Shown: positions 16,323 to 25,124, numbered from the stretch's first letter. The stretch is DNA of 64,000 nt from Gemmatimonadota bacterium (GCA_016712265.1 JADJRJ010000030.1:744001-808000), one strand, 5' to 3'. Numbers and translations are program-made. Notes: generated from the letters alone by a model not told the origin.

Positions 16323-17245
16323 GCCGCACTATCGTAATCGACCGGACGCGGCATTGCGCGCCGTCGCCGCCGCGCCCGGGAGGTCCGGCGGTCGAGCCGG
16401 GCCGTCAACGCCGGCCAGGTGTCCAGCCCCAGGTCCTGCGCGATCCCCAGCAGCCGGGACAGCACATGCGCTGTCGAGAGGGCGTCGCCCCACGCCCGGT
16501 GCCGCGCCGGGTTCTCCACCCCAAAGTAGTAACACAGCGCATCGAGCGATCGACGCTTGAGCTGCGGCAACAAGACCCGCGCCATCCGCAAGGTGCACAG
16601 GCGGTCGCCGTCCAGCACACCGCCCGTCGCCGCCACCACTTCCCGCGACACGAAACCCCAGTCGAAGGTCGCATTGTGCGCCACGAATACGCGACCCTTC
16701 AGTTGGTCGACGACTCCGGGCGCGACCTCAGCGAACGTCGGGGCGGACTGCACCATCCGCGTCGAAATCCCCGTCAGCGACGTGATGCTGGATGGGATCG
16801 GTCGCAATGGATTGACGAGGGTGGTCCACGGCTCGCCGACCTCCCGCCCGCACACCGGCACAGAGGCAAACTCCGTGATGCGATCCCCGCTTCGTGCCCC
16901 TCCGCCGGTGGTCTCCACGTCCACCACCGCGAAGGACACGCGCGACAGCGCCGGCACCTCGTCCGGGCTCGCCGCCTCCTCACGGATCATCCAATGGCCG
17001 TCAGCCGACCGGGCGAACCCCTCCTGACGACCGAACAGCGACGCCGCGATCCTCGCGGCCACCACGGGCGGCGCACCCGGAAGGCTGAGCACCCGGCCAA
17101 GGAGCGCCACGTCGTCCAGCGGGCCATGCTTGAGTGCCTCCCGAGCGCGGGAGATCACCTCGGTATCGCTGCGCAGGCTCCGGGGCGCCCCGCTCTTCAC
17201 CGGACTTTCGGCTCTCAGGTTGGCTCCAGGTCCTGTCTCGGCCAA
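16319..17245 (-). CDS. DnaQ-like 3'-5' exonuclease
   Basis: DEDDh exonuclease of the DNA polymerase III epsilon family. The exonuclease domain starts near residue 104: FAVVDVETTGGG (Exo I, Asp109 and Glu111), AHNATFDWGFV (Exo II, about 189-199), and HRAWGDALSTAHVL (Exo III). A helical extension of about 100 residues precedes it, which core epsilon subunits lack, so this is more likely a stand-alone or repair-type exonuclease. The start is uncertain: TTG at 17245 opens the frame and GTG at 17200 is an alternative; neither has a good ribosome site. Divergent from rex. Confidence 0.85.
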   Translation of the reverse strand: MAETGPGANLRAESPVKSGAPRSLRSDTEVISRAREALKHGPLDDVALLGRVLSLPGAPPVVAARIAASLFGRQEGFARSADGHWMIREEAASPDEVPALSRVSFAVVDVETTGGGARSGDRITEFASVPVCGREVGEPWTTLVNPLRPIPSSITSLTGISTRMVQSAPTFAEVAPGVVDQLKGRVFVAHNATFDWGFVSREVVAATGGVLDGDRLCTLRMARVLLPQLKRRSLDALCYYFGVENPARHRAWGDALSTAHVLSRLLGIAQDLGLDTWPALTARLDRRTSRARRRRRAMPRPVDYDSAA

Positions 17246-17279
17246 ACATACACCGAAGCGAGATCAGTCCCAATGGCGC

Positions 17280-17308
17280 TTTACCGGTTACCAAGGACCG
17301 CCTACTTT
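17280..17308 (+). promoter_or_regulatory. Possible rex promoter
   Basis: TTTACC (17280-17285) and TACTTT (17303-17308) stand 17 bases apart and resemble -35 and -10 boxes only moderately. The -10 overlaps the first bases of the Rex operator, the position expected for repression. Confidence 0.35.
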
Positions 17309-17324
17309 GTGAATACTTTCACAA
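17307..17324 (+). promoter_or_regulatory. Rex operator
   Basis: TTGTGAATACTTTCACAA is a perfect inverted repeat, TTGTGAA-N4-TTCACAA, identical to the established Rex operator consensus. It ends 14 bases before the GTG start of rex, indicating negative autoregulation by the NADH/NAD ratio. Its position also argues against an ATG start at 17273, which would place the operator inside the gene. Confidence 0.9.
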
Positions 17325-17338
17325 GCCCGCCAGTATCA

Positions 17339-17965
17339 GTGAAACGCATCGCGGACAGCACGGTTCGACGGCTCTCGATCTACCTTCGGTTCCTCGAGGG
17401 GTCTGCGCAGCGAGACCTGTCCACCGTCTCCAGCGCGGAACTCGCGCGCCATGGCGGAACCACCTCGGCGCAGGTCCGGAAGGATCTCTCGTTCTTCGGC
17501 TCGTTCGGGAAGCGCGGGCTCGGGTACGCGGTGCCTGAACTCACGAACTCCATCCGCGACATCCTGGGGCTCGGGCGCGAATGGAATGTGATCATCGTGG
17601 GCGCCGGCAAGATTGGTACGGCTCTCGCCCAGTACCACGGCTTTCGTCCGCGCGGGTTCCACGTCGTTGGGGTCTATGACACGGACCTTGCGAAGGTCGG
17701 GACGCGCTGGGATGGGATCGTGGTGCGTGACTTCTCGCTGGTGACGGCCGATCTCGCCACCCAAGCCGTGGACATCGCCGTCCTCGCGGTCCCCGCGGAC
17801 GGGGCGCAGGACGCCGCCCGACGGCTGGTGGACGCGGGGGTCAAGGCGATCCTCAACTTTGCGCCCACGCAGCTGCAGGTGCCCCCCGACGTGGCCGTCC
17901 GAAGCGTGAACATGGCCATGGAGCTGGAAGGACTGAGCTACGAACTCTCCAGCCGTTCGCGTTAG
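17339..17965 (+). CDS. rex: Redox-sensing transcriptional repressor Rex
   Basis: Homodimeric repressor that leaves DNA when NADH is high, controlling respiratory and fermentation genes. The 208 residues comprise a winged-helix domain (about 1-80; RRLSIYLRFLEG, SSAELARHGGTTSAQVRKDLSFFG) and a Rossmann NAD(H) domain starting VIIVGAGKIGTALAQY (84-99), ending in a swapped helix (NMAMELEGLSYEL). GTG at 17339 is chosen because the operator lies just upstream; an in-frame ATG 66 bases earlier would add 22 residues and include the operator. The TAG stop overlaps the convergent rsmA stop within a CGTTAGGC octamer. Confidence 0.95.
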   Translation: MKRIADSTVRRLSIYLRFLEGSAQRDLSTVSSAELARHGGTTSAQVRKDLSFFGSFGKRGLGYAVPELTNSIRDILGLGREWNVIIVGAGKIGTALAQYHGFRPRGFHVVGVYDTDLAKVGTRWDGIVVRDFSLVTADLATQAVDIAVLAVPADGAQDAARRLVDAGVKAILNFAPTQLQVPPDVAVRSVNMAMELEGLSYELSSRSR

Positions 17966-18825
17966 GCGCTGTGCACCGCCTCGTAGAGGCGCACGAACTC
18001 GGCTCCCCCCAGTGTTTCCGGCCGGCAGGTCGCGTCCAGCTGTGCCTGGGCCACCACGTCGGTCGCCCGCTCGGCCGAGAGGTCGGACACCGTGCGGAGC
18101 GCACGGACCAATTGGCGCCGACGCTGCCCAAACAGGGCCGTGACAAAGGTGCGAACGTCCGAGGCGCGACCAGGTGATACGCGCGGATTGGCCCGGGGCG
18201 TGAGTCGCACGACGGCAGACTGCACCTTGGGACGCGGAAAGAAGGCGCCGGCAGGAATCGCCGCGACCGTTTCCACCTCACACGTCAGGCCAACGTTCGC
18301 CGTCAGCGCCCCATAGTTGGCATCCCCGGGGCGCGCGGACAACCGATCGGCGACCTCGCGCTGGACGAGGAAGACGGCGCGCTGCATTCCTTGGCTCGAC
18401 AGCGCATGGAAGATGATCGGCGTGGTGATGTTGTACGGAACGTTGCCGACCAACACAAACGGCCCGCCCGCCAGTGCGTCGAGGTCCGTCGCGAGGATAT
18501 CCCCCTCCACAATCGCGACATCCTCGTGGGCGCCGTACGTGGCGCGCAGCCCCGCCACCAGGTCGCGATCGATCTCGACACAGGTGAGTCGCCGACACTG
18601 CCCCACGAGGTGCGCCGTCAGGGCGCCGCGGCCCGGCCCGATCTCCACGACCTGTTCTCCCCCCGAGAGCTCGAGCGCAGCGGCGATCCGCGCCAGGGCG
18701 TGCTGGTCGGTAAGAAAGTTCTGGCCGAATCGTCGACGAATGGGCACGCCGGGGCGCGCGGGACGAGTGCTAGCTACGCGCGACGACGAGGGTGAGGTCG
18801 TCACGACGCAGAGCGTCGCCCGCAT
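17962..18825 (-). CDS. rsmA: 16S rRNA (adenine1518/1519-N6)-dimethyltransferase
   Basis: Dimethylates the two adjacent adenines of helix 45 in 16S rRNA late in 30S assembly. SAM-site motifs are clear: RRRFGQNFL (31-39 from the chosen start), VEIGPGRGALTAHL, CVEIDRDL and the catalytic NVPYNI. The start is uncertain. ATG at 18825 overlaps the phosphatase gene by 56 bases; GTG at 18747, 22 bases after the phosphatase stop, would give 261 residues beginning just before the conserved core. Last gene of the long minus-strand run; convergent with rex. Confidence 0.92.
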   Translation of the reverse strand: MRATLCVVTTSPSSSRVASTRPARPGVPIRRRFGQNFLTDQHALARIAAALELSGGEQVVEIGPGRGALTAHLVGQCRRLTCVEIDRDLVAGLRATYGAHEDVAIVEGDILATDLDALAGGPFVLVGNVPYNITTPIIFHALSSQGMQRAVFLVQREVADRLSARPGDANYGALTANVGLTCEVETVAAIPAGAFFPRPKVQSAVVRLTPRANPRVSPGRASDVRTFVTALFGQRRRQLVRALRTVSDLSAERATDVVAQAQLDATCRPETLGGAEFVRLYEAVHSA

Positions 18826-20374
18826 GCGACGCTACTGCGGAGAAGATACGATCCACGACGACAGACGGCGCCTCCTCGCGTACCGTGCGCGCGACGTCGA
18901 GCACGCGCTGCTCGCCGAACGCGACCTCCTGATGATTCCTCGCGTCGGAAATGCCATCCGTGAAGAGGAGCAGCACATCTCGGTTCGGGCTCCACGGACG
19001 CTCCCTGGCGGAGAGAATCGCGCCGGACATCCCGAGCGGAGGCTCCAACGCACCCAGGCGCTCCACCGAGCCGTCCGCGGCGAGCACAAAGGCGTGCGGG
19101 TGCCCCGCGTTCGCATACCGAATGCGACCGCGCACCGGATCGATCACGGCGTACAAGGCCGTGACGAACATCTCGGTGCTCTCGAGCTCATCTGACAGGG
19201 TCCCCAACAACTTGGACAACATCTCCGCAGGATCCGCCGTCGCCTGGGCATGGATCGACGAGGCACTCATGACCAGTGCCATCACCAACGCCGCCCGCAT
19301 CCCATGGCTTGAGACATCACCAATCATGATCCCCGTCCGCCCTCCCCCAAGCCGAAACAGTTGGTAGAAGTCCCCACCGACACTGTCCGCCGAGACGACG
19401 CGCGCCGCCACCTGTGCTTCCGGCGCGAACAGCCGCGCGTCGGGCAGCAGCTTCTGCTGCAGGTCACTGGCCAGGGACATCTCCTGCTGCAGTCGCTGTT
19501 GGGCCAACGACGAGCGGACCAGACGGGCATTCTGGATGGCAGTCCCGATTTGGGTGGCGATTGCCGAGACCAGCTTCTCGTCCCCAGCGCTGAATGCCTC
19601 GCCGGTCCGTCGTTCGGAGAGGGTGAGCACCCCCAGCGGCACGGCCGGATGGTGCCCTGGGTTGGTCCACAAGATCGGCACGGCCAGGACTCCGCCCTGG
19701 CGAAACCGCGCTTCCAGCGGACAGGGCATGACGTCGTCATCGAAGATGTATCCGCGTTGCTCGCGGAACACGAACGCGGTGACGGCATCCGGGTTGGAGG
19801 TGCTGATCGCCGGAAGGCCGGCGGACTCGAAACCGAGGGCGCTCAGCACCTGTAGCGTATCCGTCGACCGGTCGTGCACGAGAATCGCGGCCCGACGGGC
19901 GCCGACCGTCTCGGAGATCTCGGCAAGGATCCGGGCGGCCGCATCCTCCAACGACACCGTGCGCCCAAGAATCTCGCTCGTAGTGTACAGGAGGTTGATC
20001 TCCTCATACCGTTCGGCCAGCTCGTAGGCCGAATGCTCCATCTCCAGCGACGACTGGAAGTAGTGCGCGACCACAGGCGCGAGGAAGGCGAGCGCGGCGA
20101 TCGCCCGCTCCCGATCCCGTGGATCACACGGACCTACGCCGACCCAGGCCCGCGCCGTGCCCGTGGTGGCACTGATCAAGAGAATCCCACCGGCCACCTC
20201 CAGCTCGGCGGGGGCCATGCCCGAGGTGAGCAGGCGCAGGATGCCGGGAGCCGCCACGGTGCTCGTGCCAGCGGCGACGACCCACCCCCGCTCGTCGTGC
20301 GTCGTGGTCCACACGACCGCCGGCAAGCCGGTGGCCGTCGTGAAGCCGAGAATGACCTGGTGGAGGTCCTTCAC
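18770..20374 (-). CDS. GAF-domain PP2C-type (SpoIIE/RsbU) phosphatase
   Basis: Serine phosphatase of partner-switching pathways, expected to dephosphorylate a STAS anti-anti-sigma factor. Of 534 residues, roughly 1-120 are an uncharacterised sensor region, 130-300 a GAF domain (LLYTTSEILGRTVSLEDAAARIL), then a helical linker (QEMSLASDLQQKLLPDARLF) and the PP2C domain from about 320 with SVGGDFYQLF, IGDVSSHGMRAALVMA, NAGHPHAFVL and FTDGISDARN, preserving the metal-binding aspartates. It overlaps the RsbW-like kinase gene (GTGA), and the STAS gene lies two genes upstream. No membrane segment is seen. Confidence 0.92.
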   Translation of the reverse strand: MKDLHQVILGFTTATGLPAVVWTTTHDERGWVVAAGTSTVAAPGILRLLTSGMAPAELEVAGGILLISATTGTARAWVGVGPCDPRDRERAIAALAFLAPVVAHYFQSSLEMEHSAYELAERYEEINLLYTTSEILGRTVSLEDAAARILAEISETVGARRAAILVHDRSTDTLQVLSALGFESAGLPAISTSNPDAVTAFVFREQRGYIFDDDVMPCPLEARFRQGGVLAVPILWTNPGHHPAVPLGVLTLSERRTGEAFSAGDEKLVSAIATQIGTAIQNARLVRSSLAQQRLQQEMSLASDLQQKLLPDARLFAPEAQVAARVVSADSVGGDFYQLFRLGGGRTGIMIGDVSSHGMRAALVMALVMSASSIHAQATADPAEMLSKLLGTLSDELESTEMFVTALYAVIDPVRGRIRYANAGHPHAFVLAADGSVERLGALEPPLGMSGAILSARERPWSPNRDVLLLFTDGISDARNHQEVAFGEQRVLDVARTVREEAPSVVVDRIFSAVASHAGDALRRDDLTLVVARS

Positions 20375-20829
20375 GCACGATGGAGGGTGAGCCGTACGAC
20401 GTTACCGCCGTCCGTGAAGCGCTCAACCCGATCCATCAGTGTCCGCATGAGGAACAGCCCGCGACCATCCTCGCGATCGAGGTGCTCGGGACTGGTGGGA
20501 TCGATCGTGCACGCTTCCATGTCAAATCCGCTCCCTTCGTCCACCACCTCCAGTACCAGCGACACCTCGTCGAGGCGTGCACGCAAACGCACGCTGCGGG
20601 TCCGATCTTCTCGGTTCCCGTACAGCATGGCGTTCGACAGCGCCTCGGTGAGGGCCACAGGCACCCGCAGGTTGCAGGCACGGGGAGAGAGCTGCCGGAC
20701 CGCGCACTGGCGAGTCACCAGTCCGACGAGCGGCTCGATCAGCCGCACATCGGAGGGGACGCGCACGTCGATCGGGAACCCGTTGTCACCGGGCAGGTCC
20801 ACGAGGAAGGCGTCGGTCGGAGCAGTCAT
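20371..20829 (-). CDS. RsbW-type anti-sigma factor / serine kinase
   Basis: GHKL-fold ATPase of 152 residues. The N box TEALSNAMLYGN (61-72), G1 box DEGSGFD (97-103) and G2 box GRGLFLMRTLMD (122-133) mark an intact ATP site of the RsbW/SpoIIAB class. Such proteins sequester a sigma factor or other partner and phosphorylate a STAS antagonist. It is coupled to the phosphatase by a GTGA overlap and follows the STAS gene by 73 bases. No sigma factor gene is in the window, so the target is unknown. Confidence 0.9.
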   Translation of the reverse strand: MTAPTDAFLVDLPGDNGFPIDVRVPSDVRLIEPLVGLVTRQCAVRQLSPRACNLRVPVALTEALSNAMLYGNREDRTRSVRLRARLDEVSLVLEVVDEGSGFDMEACTIDPTSPEHLDREDGRGLFLMRTLMDRVERFTDGGNVVRLTLHRA

Positions 20830-20902
20830 TCTGACAGAAAAACGCGCGCAGGGGCCCCGGGGTCACTTTCCCGGGGGCATGGGAGTGGAGGGATTGGGCG
20901 GA

Positions 20903-21235
20903 TCAGAACGAGGCCAGCCCGGAATCCCTGGAGGGGGCGATTTGGAACAGGGTATCGAGCTTGGTGAGCTCGAACAGGGTCCGCAGGTCATCGTTGAGGC
21001 TCGACAGCCGGAATTGGCCGCCGGACTCACGGACCTTCTTTGACAAGGACACCAGGACGCCAAGGCCGGACGAATCGATGTACCCCGTCTGCGAAAAGTC
21101 GACCAGGAAGCGGCGTTCTCCCCGCTCGAGTTCATCGAGGACTTTTTGCTTCAATTCCTGCCGATTGCCCACGATCAGTTGACCGTCGACATCGACCACA
21201 CACACCTCACCATGCTTCTTGATGGTGAAACTCAT
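20903..21235 (-). CDS. STAS-domain anti-sigma factor antagonist
   Basis: Anti-anti-sigma factor of 110 residues with the full STAS fold. FLVDFSQTGYIDSSGLGVLVSLSKK carries the phosphorylatable serine (Ser55 or Ser56, IDSSGLG). When dephosphorylated it should bind the kinase encoded next and free that kinase's target. The ATG at 21235 has GGAG eight bases upstream; an open frame continues upstream but reads as non-coding shadow. It follows pta by 28 bases. Confidence 0.93.
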   Translation of the reverse strand: MSFTIKKHGEVCVVDVDGQLIVGNRQELKQKVLDELERGERRFLVDFSQTGYIDSSGLGVLVSLSKKVRESGGQFRLSSLNDDLRTLFELTKLDTLFQIAPSRDSGLASF

Positions 21236-21263
21236 GTCTGCTCCGATGGGATTCCGCGATCCG

Positions 21264-22241
21264 TCATGCCTGCAGCGCAGTAATGGCCGCGACGGCCATA
21301 ATGTCGCCGGAAGAGGCACCTCGCGACAAGTCGCAGCAGGGTCGGCGCAGCCCCTGGATGATGGGACCAACGGCCGTTGCGTGGGCCAGGCGTTCCACGA
21401 GCTTGTAGCCGATGTTCCCGGCTTCCAGCGACGGGAAGATCAGGACGTTGGCGCGCCCGGCGATGGGAGATCCGGGCGCCTTCCGCGCGGAAATCGCCTC
21501 GATCAAAGCGGCATCTACCTGCATCGGGCCATCGACGGGGACGTCCGGCATCCGCTGCCTGAACAGAGCCATGGCGTCACGGACGCGATCCACCGCCGCG
21601 CCTGATGCGCTGAGATGCGTGGCGTAGGAGAGAAAGGCCACGACGGGCATGTCACCGACAATCCGGCTTCGGTCGCGCGCCGCGGAGACGGCAATATCCG
21701 CCAATTGGGTCGCGGTCGGCTCCGGGACGACGGCGCCATCGGTGAAGGTGAGGACCTCAGAGGCGCTACCGCGAAACGGCGGAACGACCATGTAAAACGC
21801 CGATGACACCGTGGAGGCGCCCTCGTCAGGTCCAACGACCCACAGCGCCGCCCGCAGCACGTCGGCCGTGGTCGATACCGCGCCGGCGACGCAGCCGTCC
21901 ACCGCTCCCGACGCGACCAGGGCATCGGCGAAGAAGAGGGGGTCACGGAGCCGTCGCGCCGCTTCGTCCAGATCCATCCCCCGCGCCCGTCTCCGCGCAT
22001 GCAGGTCGGCGGCGAACCCCGCGGCGCGCGGATCCGTCAACGGGTGCACGACCTCGATGCCGGCGCTCCGGAATGGCGTTGCGTCCATTGAAGGCGCCGC
22101 GACAACCACCGGGTGGATCGTGCGGCGCTCGTGCAGCGCCAGGATGGCCTCACGCACCCGGGGATCGTCGGCTTCCGGAAACGCGATACGGCGCTGGCGC
22201 GTCGCGGCCCGCTGTGCGAGGGTTTCCAGGAACGCCGGCAT
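21264..22241 (-). CDS. pta: Phosphate acetyltransferase
   Basis: Interconverts acetyl-CoA and acetyl phosphate. The 325 residues fit the single-domain PTA_PTB family: N-terminal RRIAFPEADDPRVREAILAL, central SGAVDGCVAGAVSTTADVLRAALWVVG, and C-terminal PIAGRANVLIFPSLEAGNIGYKLVERLAHA followed by GPIIQGLRRPCCDLSRGAS. The first residues of the conserved core appear so early that only a short N-terminus is present. No acetate kinase gene is adjacent. The start follows the coaD stop by three bases; phosphate butyryltransferase is a less likely alternative. Confidence 0.9.
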   Translation of the reverse strand: MPAFLETLAQRAATRQRRIAFPEADDPRVREAILALHERRTIHPVVVAAPSMDATPFRSAGIEVVHPLTDPRAAGFAADLHARRRARGMDLDEAARRLRDPLFFADALVASGAVDGCVAGAVSTTADVLRAALWVVGPDEGASTVSSAFYMVVPPFRGSASEVLTFTDGAVVPEPTATQLADIAVSAARDRSRIVGDMPVVAFLSYATHLSASGAAVDRVRDAMALFRQRMPDVPVDGPMQVDAALIEAISARKAPGSPIAGRANVLIFPSLEAGNIGYKLVERLAHATAVGPIIQGLRRPCCDLSRGASSGDIMAVAAITALQA

Positions 22242-22244
22242 GGC

Positions 22245-22730
22245 CTAACGATTTCCGGCGACCTTGAGGCGCAAGGCGTCCGCGACACTCGGGGACACGA
22301 GTCCGTCCAGGCTCCCGCCGTACTTCGCCACCTCGCGGACCAGCGAGGACGAGATGTAGGTGGTGTCCAGGGACGGCACCATGAAGACGGTCTCCAGGTC
22401 TGCGTGGAGGTGACGGTTCATGAGCGCCATCTGGTACTCGTACTCAAAGTCGGACACCGCGCGGAGCCCGCGAATGAGCAGCGTCGCCCCGATACTCCGG
22501 GCGAAGTCAACCAACAGCCCGCCGAAGGGACGCACCTCGGCGCGGGGCTCATCGGCGATCACTCCACGAATCATGGCCACCCGCTCCTCCACCGAAAACA
22601 GCGGCTGCTTGGAGACGTTGGTCGTCACGGCAATGACGACGCGGTCAACGAATCCCAGCGACCGGCGCACGAGGTCCTCGTGGCCCTGCGTGAGCGGATC
22701 GAAGGAACCGGCGTAGATGGCGGTGCGCAT
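22245..22730 (-). CDS. coaD: Pantetheine-phosphate adenylyltransferase
   Basis: Penultimate step of coenzyme A synthesis: transfers AMP from ATP to 4'-phosphopantetheine. The 161 residues show GSFDPLTQGHEDLVRR (8-23, with the T/HxGH-type nucleotide motif), LLIRGLRAVSDFEYEYQMALMN and TTYISSSLVREVAKYGG, all diagnostic. Its TAG stop lies inside a CGTTAGGC octamer. It follows rsmD, an arrangement (rsmD-coaD) found in many bacteria; a 93-base gap lies between them. Confidence 0.97.
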   Translation of the reverse strand: MRTAIYAGSFDPLTQGHEDLVRRSLGFVDRVVIAVTTNVSKQPLFSVEERVAMIRGVIADEPRAEVRPFGGLLVDFARSIGATLLIRGLRAVSDFEYEYQMALMNRHLHADLETVFMVPSLDTTYISSSLVREVAKYGGSLDGLVSPSVADALRLKVAGNR

Positions 22731-22823
22731 GGCGACTCATCAAGGGTGGGCAGACGGCAGACGCGAGGAGCGTAGCGGCCGGGCGCGCGAACGCAAGGTG
22801 ACGGGTGGCGCTGTGACGGTCGG

Positions 22824-23363
22824 TCAAGGGTCCAGCACCTGCTCGTGACCGGCCCGGTAGATGGTGATCCGCGTTCCCCCGTAGGCGCGCGAAGCGCCAC
22901 CTGGCGGCACCTCTTCATGAGCTTCGTGCTCCACCCCGAGGATGCGGCTGAATGGGCGAGCGATCCAGGCGGCTGCGATGCGAGGGGCGATGCCGAGGTT
23001 GTAGGGCGGGTCGGCGAAGGCCACGTCCCACGGGCCGTGTCGCAGGTCCTGCGCCACGCGCACCGCATCCCCACGAAGGATGCGGCAGCGATCTCCGGCA
23101 TTGAGGGTCGCCACATTCTCGCGGATGCAGCGGATCGCCATGTCTGCGATTTCGACGAAATCGCACCAGGCCGCACCGCGGGACAAGGCTTCCAATCCCA
23201 GCGCACCCGAACCCGCGCAGAGATCCACAACGGTGGCCCCATGCAGGTCATGCTGCAGGATGCTCATCCAGGCCTCCCGGGCGCGGTCTGCCGTCGGGCG
23301 GACCCGCTGATCCCGCGGCGCCTTGATGGTGCGTCCGCGCCATTCGCCGGCCACGATCCGCAT
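22824..23363 (-). CDS. rsmD: 16S rRNA (guanine966-N2)-methyltransferase
   Basis: Methylates G966 of 16S rRNA. The 179 residues include the N-terminal MRIVAGEWRGRTIKAP and PTADRAREAWMSIL, SAM-binding VVDLCAGSGALGLEALSRGA and the catalytic ADPPYNLG (about 116-123). Its ATG shares a base with the recJ stop (TGATG), indicating translational coupling; coaD follows. Confidence 0.95.
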   Translation of the reverse strand: MRIVAGEWRGRTIKAPRDQRVRPTADRAREAWMSILQHDLHGATVVDLCAGSGALGLEALSRGAAWCDFVEIADMAIRCIRENVATLNAGDRCRILRGDAVRVAQDLRHGPWDVAFADPPYNLGIAPRIAAAWIARPFSRILGVEHEAHEEVPPGGASRAYGGTRITIYRAGHEQVLDP

Positions 23364-25090
23364 CAGTCGGCGGGATGCACGTCCAGGACGCGGGCGACCA
23401 GGCGCGACTCGCCCTGCCAGGCGTCGCGTTCCAACTTGAACGCCACGTCGACGGCGGCCCCATCGCCGACCTCGTGGATCCGGTCGGCCATCCCCCAGCC
23501 TAACGCTTCCAAGCTGCCCGTGGGCGCGGCCAGCCGGAACTTGAGGCCGTTCTGGCCCACCGTGCGTGGCGCCCCAACCACGCGAGCCCCGGCCACGGCC
23601 AGCACGGGGGCCGGGTTCCCGATCCCGAATGGCTCGAAGTGGCGCAACAAGCGTTCGAGGTCATCGGTGACGTCTGCTGTAGACAGTTTGACGTCGACTC
23701 GCAGCTCCGGCACCAGGTCGTCCGGGGTGAGCCGCTCCCGCGCGACCGCGTTGAAGCGCTCCGCAAAGGCACCCAACCGCGCGGGGTCGATCGTGATCCC
23801 GGCCGCCGCCCGGTGACCGCCGTATCGCACCAGGAGATCCGCGCACGCCGTCAACCCCGCATGTAGGTCAAACCGCGGGGTGGACCGCCCCGAACCCTTC
23901 CCTATCCCGCCGTCCACGGCCACCATCATCACCGGACGCGCCAGGTCCTCCACCAGGCGCGACGCCACGATTCCGATCACGCCGGGGTGCCACCCCTCGC
24001 GGCCGAGCACTACGCCGTACGTGGTCTCGAGGTCCAGCGCATCGGCCATTCGGCGGGCCTGGGCCAGCGTTTCGCGATCGATCTCCTGGCGCGTGCGGTT
24101 GAGCTCCTCGAGCTCGCGGGCGATGCGGTTGCATTCGGCCATGTCACTGGACATGAGCAGCTCGACCCCGCGCATCGCGTGTCCCACGCGCCCCGCCGCG
24201 TTGAGGCGCGGGGCCAGGACGAAGCCGATGCGTCCAGCGGTGAGCGCGGTGGTCGCCATTCCCGCGGCCTCGATCAGCGCCCGGAGCCCGGGATGGGCCG
24301 TGTCCGGCATCATCCGGAGCCCATACCGCACGAGGGTTCGGTTCTCCCCGCGCAGGGGGGCCACATCCGCGACCGTGGCCAGCGCCACCAGGTCCAGGTG
24401 GCGCAACACGACGTTCTCGTTCCCGCCTAACGCGCGCACGAGCGCCAGCGACAGCTTGAAGGCGACCCCGGCCGCGCACAAATCTTTGTCCGGGTACTCG
24501 CAGCCCGGCTGCCGCGGGTTGAGCACGGCCACGCACGCCGGCACCGGCCGGCTCGGCAGGTGATGGTCCGACACGATCGTGTCGATGCCGAGGGTCGCGA
24601 GACGGGCGATCGCCTCGTGCGCACTCGTTCCGCAGTCGCAGGTCAACACCAGGCGCGCCCCCTCGCGCACGGCGGCATCCACACCGGCGTTGGACAGGTC
24701 GTAGCCGTCCGTCATGCGATGGGGAAGGAACGGCACGGCGCGCCCGCCAAGGTACCGGATCACCTTGACCATGATCGTCGACGAGCAGATGCCGTCCACG
24801 TCATAGTCCCCGTGCACCAGTACGGTCTCCCCTTCGCGGATGGCGCGGGACAGGCGATCGACGGCCGGCGCCATGCCGAGGAACAGCGCCGGGTCGTGGA
24901 GCTGGTCCATCCGCGGCCGCAGGTAGGTGCGCGCCGCGTCGAGGTCGCCATACCCGCGCGTGATGAGCAGCTGGGCGACGAGGGGAGGCAGGTGCAGCGC
25001 CTCCGCCAGGCGCGCCACGTCAGGTGACGGTGCCGGCGGCACGGGGCGCCACCGAGGCGCGATGCGGGGACGAACAGGGGGTGCGGTCAT
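23363..25090 (-). CDS. recJ: Single-stranded-DNA-specific exonuclease RecJ
   Basis: 5'-3' exonuclease in recombination and repair. The 575 residues contain the DHH motifs LVHGDYDVDGICSSTIM (about 90), VLTCDCGTSAHEAIARL and DTIVSDHHLPS (about 158), the DHHA1 domain with YGGHRAAAGITI, and a C-terminal OB-fold (VDVKLSTADV, PFGIGNPAPVLA). ATG start 34 bases after the zinc-ribbon gene; coupled to rsmD. Confidence 0.96.
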   Translation of the reverse strand: MTAPPVRPRIAPRWRPVPPAPSPDVARLAEALHLPPLVAQLLITRGYGDLDAARTYLRPRMDQLHDPALFLGMAPAVDRLSRAIREGETVLVHGDYDVDGICSSTIMVKVIRYLGGRAVPFLPHRMTDGYDLSNAGVDAAVREGARLVLTCDCGTSAHEAIARLATLGIDTIVSDHHLPSRPVPACVAVLNPRQPGCEYPDKDLCAAGVAFKLSLALVRALGGNENVVLRHLDLVALATVADVAPLRGENRTLVRYGLRMMPDTAHPGLRALIEAAGMATTALTAGRIGFVLAPRLNAAGRVGHAMRGVELLMSSDMAECNRIARELEELNRTRQEIDRETLAQARRMADALDLETTYGVVLGREGWHPGVIGIVASRLVEDLARPVMMVAVDGGIGKGSGRSTPRFDLHAGLTACADLLVRYGGHRAAAGITIDPARLGAFAERFNAVARERLTPDDLVPELRVDVKLSTADVTDDLERLLRHFEPFGIGNPAPVLAVAGARVVGAPRTVGQNGLKFRLAAPTGSLEALGWGMADRIHEVGDGAAVDVAFKLERDAWQGESRLVARVLDVHPAD

Positions 25091-25124
25091 GCGTCCAATC
25101 TCTCAGCGCGGCCCCTCCCGACCA

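Noticed and set aside
16196..17338. A 589-codon frame fusing extra sequence to Rex
   Set aside because: The first 380 codons are antisense to the MBL and exonuclease genes and non-conserved; the operator and GTG define rex proper.
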